Positions 1 through 7,549 of a DNA stretch of 10,636 nt are shown here, one piece after another. A program made the position numbers and the translations under genes. Source of the DNA: Thalassiosira profunda (Eukaryota > Bacillariophyta > Thalassiosirophyceae > Thalassiosirales > Thalassiosiraceae); contig JALLAP010001408.1 in assembly GCA_036939355.1 (NCBI GenBank), positions 1-10,636 of the forward strand, written 5' to 3'. Numbering within the stretch: position 1 is the first letter of the stretch; each line of letters opens with the position of its first letter. The notes beneath the pieces were generated by a model. It searched no databases, was not told where the DNA came from, and saw nothing but the letters and a program-made list of their open reading frames with translations.

Positions 1-345
1 TCACTCTGCATCAGTTGAGCGTTTTCATCAGACCACAATTTTCCGAGGCATTCGATGTATTGCGGGCGTTCTGCGCAAAGCGGGCCAATGATTATCATTA
101 AAGTTTGAGATCGCGAGTCTTCGGGCCGAGAGCGACAACATATTTCATTTTGTTGAGGCCAGGAGCGCAAACGCCAGCACACACGTTGCGTTCATTTTGT
201 TTCTTTGCTCTCCTCCGTTTCTGACTCGGTACTTTGTGCATGCAGGCATCACAGGCACACGCGATAAAGGAAACTGGATATCATAGCATCCACATGAATG
301 TTGACGTACTGCCATAACAAATAATGACCCCCGGAACGCATCGTC
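1..345. other. 3' flank of the HIBADH gene, no gene seen
   Basis: This stretch follows the HIBADH stop codon on the minus strand and should hold its 3' UTR and polyadenylation site. I see no convincing coding region, tRNA or repeat. No AATAAA hexamer stands out close to the stop. The short open frames here have no coding character. Confidence 0.5.
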
Positions 346-973
346 TCACTTGACTCCCTTCAGAAATTGCAGCATCACGCCGAAGTCCTTCTCTCCGTAG
401 CCATGCAGCGTTGCCATACGGTACAAGTCCCGCGTCAGCCCCGCCACGGGCTGCGCCACCCCCTCCTCCTCTCCCGCGTCCACCGCCAAATTCAGATCCT
501 TCAACATCAACGCCGTGCCAAATCCGCCCTTGTACCCGTTCGCGCTGGCCCCGCTCCCAATGGCCTTCGCCGCCGCCGGATGGGGATTGTTCACCTCGCC
601 GCTCCAGCACTTGGCCGTGCTGACGTTCATGACCCCCGCCAATACGGCGGGATCGACGCCCAATTTCTCCCCCAATGTCATCGCCTCGCAGATCCCGACC
701 ATTTGCGCGGCGAGGGCGGCGTTGTTGCAGAGCTTGACGGCGCTTCCCGACCCGGGGCCACCGCAGGGGATGACGCCCTTGCCCAAACGTTGCAGCAGCG
801 GTCGTATTGCCGCGAGGGTTTCGGGCGAGTTGCAGCCGACCATGAAGGTGAGGGTGGCGTCAGACGCCCCCTTCACTCCGCCCGAGACGGGGGCATCCAC
901 ATAGTCGTTGTGCGGCGACAGCGAGGTCACCAGCCGGTGCAGCTTCTTCGATATGTTAGGGCTTATTGGAGAA
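346..973 (-). CDS. HIBADH: 3-hydroxyisobutyrate dehydrogenase, exon 2
   Basis: This exon encodes residues 149-357 and ends in a TGA at 346-348. It completes the NAD-binding domain and supplies the all-helical C-terminal domain. Visible family motifs are DAPVSGG at 175-181 (substrate binding), TFMVG at 191-195, and KLCNN at 229-233, where K229 is the expected catalytic lysine and N233 its partner. CWSGEVNNP and GGFGTALMLKDL follow, both close to the animal and bacterial enzymes. The acceptor is placed at TAATGAG/TTCTCC because it keeps frame (phase 2) and restores the DxSxIxP signature. The reading frame stays open upstream to 1194, but that part is antisense or intronic to the nested gene and does not resemble the family. 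No frameshift or stop breaks the exon, so the enzyme looks intact if the very long intron is spliced. Confidence 0.9.
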
Positions 974-994
974 CTCATTAGATTAATGAGTTCT
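970..994. repeat. 25-bp near-palindrome across the HIBADH acceptor site
   Basis: Two perfect 11-bp arms, AGAACTCATTA at 970-980 and its complement at 984-994, are separated by three bases. The exon 2 boundary (973/974) falls inside one arm, so in RNA the AG of the 3' splice site would be paired in a short hairpin. The arms are seen directly; any effect on splicing is inferred. Confidence 0.85.
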
Positions 995-1007
995 AGATAG
1001 AGCCCAT

Positions 1008-3865
1008 CTACGGCTTCTTGCAGAGCCGAAGCGCCTGGCTGTGGACGTTGCTCCTTTCGTCGTTGGGGCTGCACTCCAGGCAAAGGCACTTGTCTTCGCC
1101 GAGGTTTTTGAGGTCGTCCCTCGCTTTGCGGTCGCCCTTGACGCAGCAAAAGACGCCCAATACCTCGCAACCGTCGGCCTCGGTCAAGCCCCACTTGTAG
1201 TGTCTGCCCTTAGGGGAACCGAGACAAGAGCTGCCGTTGCTGCAAGTCTTTGGGGTGGTCCTCTTCTCCCCTCGTGGGAAGAAACTCTCCAGCGTCGCCG
1301 TAGCATACCCGGAGCTCGCCCCGCCCCTCTTGCAATGCAGACAGGGGGCTCGCACCAAGATTTTGTCCTTCATCTTCAGCGCATTTGTGATTGTGGCTCC
1401 GAATCCAGCCGCTTTCTGCACACCAAGAGCTGCCTGCTCTCCCCCCGTGAGCTTTCCGCCCTTGGCTTTCTTCACCTTTGCGCTCTTGGCGTCGCGGTTC
1501 TGCTTTCCGATGCCGCTGTTGTAGGCGTCGGCCAACATTCGCTTGGTGCCGGTGAGCGTGATGCCAGCCCTGTCGTCTGCAATCGCCTGTTTGCGCCCGG
1601 CGTTCCACTTTCCAATGGTCTGGAGCCAGGCTTTGTCCCACAAGTTGGCATGCGTCGGCGAAAGATTGCGTCCGATGGACTCCAAGGCTTTGGCGTCGCT
1701 CATGCCGAGCAGTTTGCAGACGGCGAAGTAATCTCTCGCGTCCTGCTTCATCTCGCCAGTCGTCCTGCCGCCAATCTTGCCACCAATCTTGCCGCCCTTC
1801 ATGCTGCCCTCGTACAAGCTGTGGTGCTCAGCCGACAACTTCTTCACCGCCTCCAGCGCATCGGCCTCCGAGAGGCCTTCGGCGCGCCGATCGGCCGCAA
1901 AGAGAGCCGCCTCGGTGCGCATGCTGCCGGACGTCTCGCCGCCCTCCATGCTGCCCTCGAGCAAGCGGCGCTCCTCCTTCCCCACACAGTCCTCGACGGA
2001 CCGCAGGGCTTCCTCGCGACTCATCCGCTCCGCTACCGTGCAAAGGGCGTAGTGATGCGCTGCATCGGACCGCATCTTGCCCGCCGTGTCGCCGCCGAGC
2101 TTGCGTCCCTTTGCCGCCGCAGCGTCAACAAGCTTGTACAGTGCAGCGTCTTTTTCGTACCTGCCTTTGCCGTAGGTGCAGGTGAAGTCCAAAAAGCCGC
2201 GATTCCGATGGTGCCGTGTTGAGACGACGTCGACATTCGTGCACTTCTTTTCCATCCCGGCTTCGAAGCCGATTTTGTAGACGCCAGCGGGGTGGGTTTG
2301 GTTTCCGCTCACTTTGGGATCCTTGCCGTCGGCCACGTTCTTCAGGAATCGCGCCAAGGAGACGGATCCGGGGACGAAGTGCTGATGGTATTCCTTGGCC
2401 ACTTCACCACCAACAAGCAGGATGCTGCCCGGCGCGGCAACGTGCTGGATCCGACACAAGACGTTCTTGAAGTAGCTGGCTTGCAGCAAGGCGGCCGTCT
2501 TCTTGTCCCAGACCGAGAGAACGCCTCTCTTGTCGTATGCGGGGTAGGCACAGAACCACCAATCCACTTTGATTCCATCCTGGAAAGCCCCGTTGGGGCT
2601 GGACTCCTCAAGAAATTGCATCGTGGACTCGATCAGAGTGCCGTCGGACCGTCGGCCTGCAAACGTGCTCAGGCCCCTTGCGTCGAGGCTCGCCGCTTGC
2701 TGAGAAGATGGATAGTTTGTCACGTAGATCGAGACGCCGCCGTCGTTTGAGTTGGCGCCATCGATAGAGATGCTGCCGTCGCTTGAATTGGCGCCGTCGA
2801 TGCGGCCGTCCCTCAACCCCGCCGCCGAAGGATCGACATTCCAAGGAAAATACGGAATGGAGAAGTGGGCCTTTCCAGGTGGATGTCCTGTCCTCGTGGA
2901 TTTGGTGTAGTTGGGGTATTGGCTTGCCAACTCCATGAAGATCAGGACGCCCTCCCAACAATATTGGAAGGCCGGGCAGTATCTCGGATCCTTGTAGTCG
3001 TCCGGAGCCCCGGTGCCGCCCTGGTTCCACCCAAGGAGCCCAGGCGGTGGGTCTTGATGCTGCCACTGCTGCACATGGGGCACTTCGGGCGGCTCCGTCT
3101 TGGGCGGGCACTTCTGCGGGGCGGGCTTGGCCTTCTTCCTCCGGGAGCTCTTGCGGAGCTTGGGGGGGAGCTTCAGGCCCGCCGAAGAAGCTGCAATCGG
3201 TGCGGGCGGAGCTGCAATCGGCGTCGCCGGTGGGGCCGCCGTACGGGCCGTCCTCGGCGCCGCTCCACGAGCCGCCGTACGAGCTGCAATCGGCGCCTCC
3301 TTCGTGGCCCTGCCGCCGTTGCCGCTCGTGGCCCTGCCCACGTTGCTGTTGGTGCCGCGGACGGAGGAGCTGGTGGACAACGCCTTCCTCCGGGCGCTGC
3401 TGCGGGTGGTTGACTTCCCCTCCCGATCAACACTCCTCCCCGTACCGCCCGCCCCTCCCCGTGCTTCGGGCGCTGGTGCCTCACCGCGGCTCCCCCGCGC
3501 GCCCGACCCCTTGGTCGCTTGCACTGGAGCCCCTCCTCCCTTCTCAGGGCCGGTGGCAGCATTGTCCCCCACACCTTGGGGGGCGTCGGCAGGAGAGGAA
3601 AACCGGAGTACTCGCCCCGCCGTCCTTTTGGAAGCACGCCGTCCCCCCGTCCCGGCGGGCCCGTCCCTCCTCTTCTGACGGGAAGGACTGGGGAAGCCAC
3701 AAAATTCCGCGCCTCCCGTCCTCCCCGCGCCCTTCCCCGCGGACGTGCTGCCCCGCGAGGCCTGCGGCGACGTCGTCGTCCCACCGACACTCCCGCCCCG
3801 GGCGCCGTCCCGGTCGGGAGACTTCCAACTGGGTTTGCGGTCCAGGGGGTTGCCATCGTCGGACC
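1008..3865 (-). CDS. Nested anonymous protein gene, exon 2
   Basis: I do not recognise a named domain. After joining to exon 1 the product is 1098 aa, and this exon supplies residues 147 onward. Residues 147 to about 398 are low complexity, rich in Gly, Ala, Ser, Arg and Pro, with a basic cluster near 380-393 (RKSSRRKKAK) that could be a nuclear localisation signal. Residues 400-720 are complex and globular-looking, with many Trp, Tyr and Phe (for example KVDWWFCAYPAYDKRGVLS) and motifs such as VGGEVAKEYHQHF. Residues about 732-890 hold three related segments of about 50 aa, each with a GGxxxGxM start, a short helix and an (S/D)xxxALE(S/A)-like helix. Residues 985-1098 are Cys-rich (CLHC, CSNGSSC, CLCLEC), suggesting metal binding. 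The frame runs about 2.9 kb with no stop, so it is under coding constraint. It ends TAG at 1008, only 34 nt before the host acceptor. Confidence 0.75.
2727..2798 (-). repeat. Tandem 36-bp duplication in the nested gene
   Basis: Units 2727-2762 and 2763-2798 are diverged copies of 12 codons, encoding DGANSNDGGVSI and DGANSSDGSISI. The duplication is in frame and extends a surface-loop-like part of the central domain. The differences are mostly at third positions, which suggests the duplication is old and the protein is under selection. Confidence 0.8.
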
Positions 3866-3935
3866 CTTTAGAAAATACACAATCTATTAGAGGGAGAATG
3901 ATGATGAGCACGTCAAAAATGAGCAGGCTACTCAC
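3866..3935 (-). other. 70-bp intron of the nested gene
   Basis: It starts GTGAGT and ends TTTTCTAAAG, phase 1. A second acceptor 18 nt earlier (CTCTAATAG, after which exon 2 would start at 3883) is also in frame and would add six residues (DCVFSK). The unspliced frame reads a hydrophobic stretch (MVSSLLIFDVLIIILPLI) through this intron. That stretch imitates a signal peptide and is most likely an artefact of translating intron sequence. Confidence 0.7.
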
Positions 3936-4374
3936 CAACAGCTGCCACTTCCCCTATCCGCGCGGGGGCGGAGCCGACGTCCTCGGCCACCGCCGCCTCC
4001 TTCCGCAACAGCGCCTCCTCCCCGGACTTCTTGCTGCCAGCATTGCTCGCGTGCACCACCTCCTCGGCCCCGTCCGGGCTCTGACCGCCATATGCCTGCG
4101 CCTCCGCCTCTGCCGCACTAACTGCTGCAAGTGCCAGGAAATGTGCTGCTTTCTCCTCATCTCCACGGACGTCGTTCCGGTGGAGAGCAGCAAGAATTGC
4201 ATCATACTGGCTGGTTATTCGCACCCCAATCTGAAACTCGCTGAGTAGGGCCCTGACCCGCTCAACCGCGGCCTCCTCCCCGGCCGCCCGCGCCTCCTCT
4301 GCCGCTACAAATCGAGTGCAGCGGCGGCGATCCGGCGGGCCGGGTCCCCGGCCGTCGGAAGACGAGGCCTGCAT
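3936..4374 (-). CDS. Nested anonymous protein gene, exon 1
   Basis: This exon encodes residues 1-146 plus one base. The ATG at 4374 (MQASSSDGRG) is preferred because it lies 74 nt downstream of a TATA-like box; the frame also stays open to an ATG at 4590, upstream of that box. Residues about 20-140 are rich in Ala and Glu with spaced Arg and Lys, and should form long helices or a coiled coil. The frame would stop three codons into the next sequence, but a strong donor (GTGAGT, first base 3935) occurs at that point, and both available acceptors rejoin the long downstream frame in phase 1. The exon lies wholly inside the HIBADH intron and on the same strand. Function is unknown. Without splicing this would be a separate 220-residue frame. 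Confidence 0.6.
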
Positions 4375-4447
4375 GCCGGCTCCACTCGCTTGTTTGCGCT
4401 GGGGGTGCTGCGCGCTCCGTTGGATTTTTTGCTTTGCGAGCTCTAGT

Positions 4448-4456
4448 CTTTTTATA
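4448..4456 (-). promoter_or_regulatory. TATA-like box of the nested gene
   Basis: TATAAAAAG on the minus strand sits 74 nt upstream of the preferred ATG at 4374. That would place a transcription start near 4420-4425 and give a 5' UTR of about 50 nt. Its presence argues that the nested gene has its own promoter within the host intron. The motif is clear; its use is inferred. Confidence 0.45.
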
Positions 4457-4491
4457 GCAGAACCAGATATTTTTGAAGGGGTAGTATTCCC

Positions 4492-4527
4492 CTGTACAAT
4501 TAAAGAACTGACTGGCTCTGGTGTCTT
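4492..4527. repeat. 37-bp direct repeat, copy A
   Basis: This 36-bp sequence matches copy B at 4698-4734 apart from one missing base. On the minus strand it ends TTTAATTGTACAG, which resembles an intron 3' end. Weaker similarity continues for about 12 bp beyond the CAG end. It lies between the TATA-like box and the upstream tandem GTAAG donors. Confidence 0.85.
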
Positions 4528-4697
4528 TGATCTGTCCGTTCCAATTGAGGAGAAAAGGGAAAAGTACGCCGTATTTATTTGTAGAGTCACGCGAGACTTA
4601 CCTAGCTTACCTATCAGAAGGCTGAAGCCACTCTAAGTAGATCACGCCATTTGATTTTAAGACAACGTTTTTACATGCGTAGGAATTCAGTACTACT

Positions 4698-4734
4698 CTG
4701 TACAATTAAAGATACTGACTGGCTCTGGTGTCTT
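4698..4734. repeat. 37-bp direct repeat, copy B
   Basis: This is the second copy, about 206 bp from copy A, again ending in an acceptor-like TTTAATTGTACAG on the minus strand. It lies 63-99 bp inside the HIBADH intron from the alternative donor at 4797, so donor-to-CAG spacing (about 100-115 bp) would suit a normal-sized diatom-like intron. Confidence 0.85.
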
Positions 4735-4812
4735 GAGTACTCTCCAGTCTCAAAGTGTGTTGAAAATCTTTGTCGCCGTCGTCGTAGCTTATCATACCGA
4801 TCGCCATTAGAC

Positions 4813-5258
4813 GTGTCGACGAAGAGGCACCCCCTGTCAGTCTGTTGGTCGAGGTTCTGGGCGACGCCCCCCACCACCGCCTCGCTCGCCTCGCACGTCG
4901 GCAAGCTTGTTATGACAAAATCGGGATCCGCTCCGCCTATTGATGCTAGATCGCTTGCAGTTGACAACGATGTCAGGCCGTCGGCCTCCCGCTCCTCGAA
5001 GCTCTTCACGAATCTCGCCACGTTGTCTTTTTGCACATCGTGCACCGTCATCCGCAACGGCGGCAGATCGTCGCCGTCGGGCCTGTTGGTCGCTAGATTG
5101 AGCGCCATTTGCATCCCCATGTTGCCCAATCCGACGAAGGCGACGCTGAGTTCTTCCGCGGCGGAGGAGAAGCCGCGGGACACATGTTGCAATGGCCACG
5201 AACGCGCGATGAGGCGCCGGCCGATGCGCCGGCCGAGGGTGGATGCTAGCGATGCCAT
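4813..5258 (-). CDS. HIBADH: 3-hydroxyisobutyrate dehydrogenase, exon 1 (mitochondrial)
   Basis: This is the first exon of a gene for the mitochondrial valine-breakdown enzyme that oxidises 3-hydroxyisobutyrate to methylmalonate semialdehyde with NAD+. Translation from the ATG at 5258 begins with an Arg-rich, acid-free presequence (residues 1 to about 30, ending RGFSS), typical of mitochondrial import. The Rossmann dinucleotide motif GLGNMG follows at residues 43-48. The exon encodes 148 codons plus two bases and ends in FVD, the start of the family signature DxSTIxP. Joining AC to the T of exon 2 completes D-T-S-P-I-S-P, which aligns without gaps to the family pattern. Exons 1 and 2 together give 357 aa, close to the roughly 335-residue animal enzyme plus a longer presequence. 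A second in-phase donor (GTATGA at 4797) looks stronger but would insert five residues into the signature. Family assignment is firm; the exact donor is not. Confidence 0.9.
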
Positions 5259-5531
5259 GGCCTCCCCACGCGAGTGAGCGCCGGCGTCGCCGTCATTTTG
5301 TTCGGAGCAGATGCTCTCGATTCTTCTTGCGCTTTTGCTTTTGACTTGATGACGCTTGACGCCTCTGCCTGGATCTTTCGGAGGGAGCGAGGGATGGAAG
5401 GAGTCGTCGTCTGTATGTCTGTCGTCCGTCGTCCGCGCCCGGTTGCAACTCCGCCTCGCCTGCTCCCACTCCTCTCCAGCGCCCCTCCGCGGCAGCAGCG
5501 ACCACAGCAGCCGACGGACACATCGGCCGAG
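5259..5531. promoter_or_regulatory. Divergent promoter region between HIBADH and the RBM39-like gene
   Basis: These 273 bp separate two oppositely directed ATGs and must contain both 5' UTRs and both core promoters. Two TGACGC copies lie at 5350-5355 and 5357-5362, similar to bZIP half-sites. I see no clear TATA or CCAAT box. In the plus direction, in-frame ATGs at 5274, 5349 and 5394 precede the chosen start. In the minus direction, a short out-of-frame upstream ORF (5296 to 5246) overlaps the HIBADH start. Confidence 0.4.
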
Positions 5532-7070
5532 ATGACAGATCCAAAGCCCACGGGTGGTGGAGGCGGAGGCGGTGGCGGCGGCGACAGCCCGCCGCAAAAA
5601 GCGGCCCCTCCTACAATAAAATCGGAGGACGCCCTGAAGGAGAAGCTCACCAAGAAGAAGATCGAGAACAAGCTCAAGAAGCGGGAAAGCAAGGGGTCCG
5701 GGATGGGCGACGAGGGCGGCAAGGCGGGCGGGGGAGACGTCGCGAAATCCGATTCCAAGGAGGGAAGCTACAAAAAGGGCAGCAGTGACAAGGACGCCGC
5801 CGATCCCAAGACGCGGGACGCCTGCTCGATTCCCGGGGGCGTCCTCCCCGAGCGCCGGCGGCGCAAGCGCCGGAAGGGCCGGGGCGGGGGGCGGCGCGAC
5901 TTGCCCCCGGGGCCGCCCGTGGACTCCCGCGATTTTTATCGAGGTCCTCCGCCCGAGTATCGCGGGGATTATTACGGACGGGGCCCGCCCCGGGAGTTCT
6001 ACGACGATCGCCGCGGCCCGGCCCGGGGAGGGGGAGGGTGGCGGGACGACCGCGCCTACGGTGGAAGATACGGCGGCCCGCCGCCCCCGCGGGGACGGCC
6101 GCCGGTGCGGGGGGATATGTACGGGAGGGAGCCTCCGAGGGGCGGCGGCGGCGGACGGTCGCGGAGCTACTCCCCGTCGAGCCGGTCGTCCGGTTCGCGG
6201 TCCCGTTCGCGGTCCCGATCTCGGAGCGGCAGTCGGAGCTACTCCTCCCGCTCGCGGAGCGGGAGCCGGAGCTACTCCCGGTCGGCGTCGCGGAGCTACT
6301 CCCGTTCTCCTTCGCGGGACGGATCCAAATCCGACAAGAAAAGGAGTGCGTCCGGCAGCCGCTCCAAGGGGGGACGGCGGCGGCGGTCCCCCTCCCCCTC
6401 CCCCGACGACGGCGCCGACGAATCCACCAAGGACCAACGCACCGTCTTCGTCTCCCAAATCGTCCTGCGCGCCTCGGAAGGCGACATTGCCCACTACTTC
6501 AAGCGCACCGTCGGCACCCGCGTGCGGGAGGTGGTGATGCTCGGCAAAGACCATCGGACGGGACGGCACAAGGGGTGCGCGTACGTGGAATTGGCCAAGC
6601 TGGGGGACGTCGAGACGGCGCTGGGAGCGNACGGGACGGCACAAGGGGTGCGCGTACGTGGAATTGGCCAAGCTGGGGGACGTCGAGACGGCGCTGGGAG
6701 CGAGCGGGACGACGCCGGACTTTCAGCGCTTTCCGATTTTGGTGAAGCGGACGGAGAGCGAGAAGAATGCCGTGGCGGGGGCGGCCTTTGCGCCCCCGGG
6801 TGCGGCCGGGATGCCGCCCGTCCAGCTGACGGCCGACGGGAGGCGCATGGAGGCCTGCAAGGTGTACGTGGGGAGCATCGACCGCGTCGTCACGCAGGCG
6901 CAATTGTACGCGCTCTTCTCGCAGTTCGGTCCGCTGGACAAGATACTGCTGCAGATGGACGCGGCGACGGGAGCGTCGCGGGGGTTCGCCTTCCTGAGCT
7001 ACCGGGATCCCAAGGACGCGAACCTGGCCATCCAGACGATGAGCGGGCAGATGCTCGCCGGGCGGCCGCT
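5532..7070 (+). CDS. RBM39: RBM39/CAPER-like splicing factor, exon 1 (assembly-broken)
   Basis: This is a nuclear RNA-binding splicing factor and probable coactivator. The ATG at 5532 (MTDPKPT) is preferred because the in-frame ATG at 5274 lies only 16 bp from the divergent HIBADH ATG. Residues 8-17 are a run of ten Gly; then come a Lys-rich helix and an Arg/Gly/Pro/Tyr region. Residues about 209-293 form an RS domain dense in SRS and SYSRS. RRM1 starts at 303 (RNP2 VFVSQI, RNP1 KGCAYVEL) and RRM2 at 418 (RNP2 VYVGSI, RNP1 RGFAFLSY), counted after removal of 73 bp. That 73 bp is one of two identical 72-bp copies plus the N at 6630; as printed it shifts the frame in RRM1. The exon ends in phase 2 at a GTGAGT donor directly after GRPL. 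The domain order RS-RRM-RRM-UHM is that of RBM39. Confidence 0.85.
6558..6702. repeat. Identical 72-bp copies around a single N (assembly join)
   Basis: 6558-6629 and 6631-6702 are identical and are separated only by the N at 6630. They code for the RNP1 end of RRM1. Collapsing one copy with the N removes 73 bp and exactly restores the reading frame from RRM1 to RRM2. This is the mark of two contig ends that overlapped but were not merged, and it is not evidence of a biological duplication. Confidence 0.92.
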
Positions 7071-7549
7071 GTGAGTGTTGCCCGAGAGGGGACCATGTGT
7101 CTTTTTCGACGTTGAACTTTGTTGCATTGTCTTGGAGGGGGTTGCGACCGTTGTTTGGTTGCGGAGGAGCAAATGCTTTCCTTATCCTAACGCGTCTCTG
7201 TCTTGAATATCCAATATTCGTTGACAGAGAGAAAGAGAAAGCGAGACAAATCAACTCCCTCAGCGATGCTTCGACAGCTACGCATCGGAGTGCTTGGACG
7301 AAAACGTCGCCGCCGCAGATTGCGAATGGAGTGGCGCGAAAGGCAAAGATTTGTTGCTCTATCCTTGTTTGACGCACTGAACACACCTTGCCTCTTTAGA
7401 ATTGGTACCCTTTTTCAGGCAGCTTCGCCAATGAAGGAGACTTGGGCGGAGATGTTGTTTGCTCCGAAAGGCTCATTTTGCGCAGTCCAGGCGCATGCAT
7501 TGATTGCTTACTAACCCCGTTCGCCTTGTTTTGCTCCTTCCCTCTCCAG
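7071..7549 (+). other. 479-bp intron of the RBM39-like gene
   Basis: The donor is GTGAGT and the acceptor is CCCTCTCCAG/G with a pyrimidine-rich tract. A perfect TACTAAC branch site lies at 7509-7515, its A 35 nt from the AG. Splicing in phase 2 joins GRPL to KTGWANQQ without breaking the frame. Inside, a second branch-like TCCTAAC (7185-7191) and an acceptor GACAG (ending 7227) have nearly the same spacing and are followed by a GA-rich tract, suggesting an alternative exon. Confidence 0.85.
7509..7515 (+). promoter_or_regulatory. Splicing branch point TACTAAC
   Basis: This is an exact match to the optimal branch-point consensus, with the branch A at 7514 and the intron-terminal G at 7549. 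It fixes the acceptor of the RBM39-like intron. Confidence 0.75.

Larger units (their letters stand above)
974..4812 (-). other. 3.84-kb HIBADH intron hosting a nested gene
   Basis: The interval between the two HIBADH coding parts is 3839 bp, unusually long for a diatom-like genome. It begins GTCTAATGG and ends CTAATGAG on the minus strand. It holds a complete same-strand gene (exons 3936-4374 and 1008-3865), a TATA-like box, a duplicated 37-bp sequence, and an inverted repeat over the acceptor. The part from 4430 to 4812 is visibly AT-richer than the surrounding exons. The intron limits follow from phase and from the conserved HIBADH signature. No transcript evidence is available to me. An insertion that breaks the gene, or a misassembly, remains possible. 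Confidence 0.65.

Noticed and set aside
367..981. Plus-strand open frame over HIBADH exon 2
   Set aside because: It lies exactly opposite conserved HIBADH coding sequence and has Arg/Pro-rich shadow composition.
1041..2222. Long plus-strand open frame of 393 codons
   Set aside because: It is antisense to the nested gene's repeats and C-terminus. It has no recognisable domain and arises from the GC-rich codon bias of the real frame.
3866..3938. Hydrophobic N-terminal segment (possible signal peptide) of the 976-codon frame starting at 3938
   Set aside because: It is read through a GTGAGT...AG intron. Splicing removes it and joins two long frames in phase.
5274..5531. N-terminal extension of the RBM39-like protein from the ATG at 5274
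   Set aside because: It would leave 15 bp between divergent start codons and adds a sequence with no family similarity. The ATG at 5532 is more likely.
5259..6671. Minus-strand continuation of the HIBADH frame upstream of 5258, Pro/Ala/Arg-rich
   Set aside because: It is antisense to the RS-domain gene. The mitochondrial presequence begins neatly at the 5258 ATG.
6558..6702. Tandem duplication within RRM1 as a biological feature
   Set aside because: The copies are perfectly identical, separated only by one N, and break the frame; an assembly join explains all three facts.
7205..7219. GAATAT-CCA-ATATTC inverted repeat in the RBM39-like intron
   Set aside because: Six-bp arms in an AT-rich intron are easily found by chance, and nothing nearby gives it a role beyond the possible alternative acceptor.
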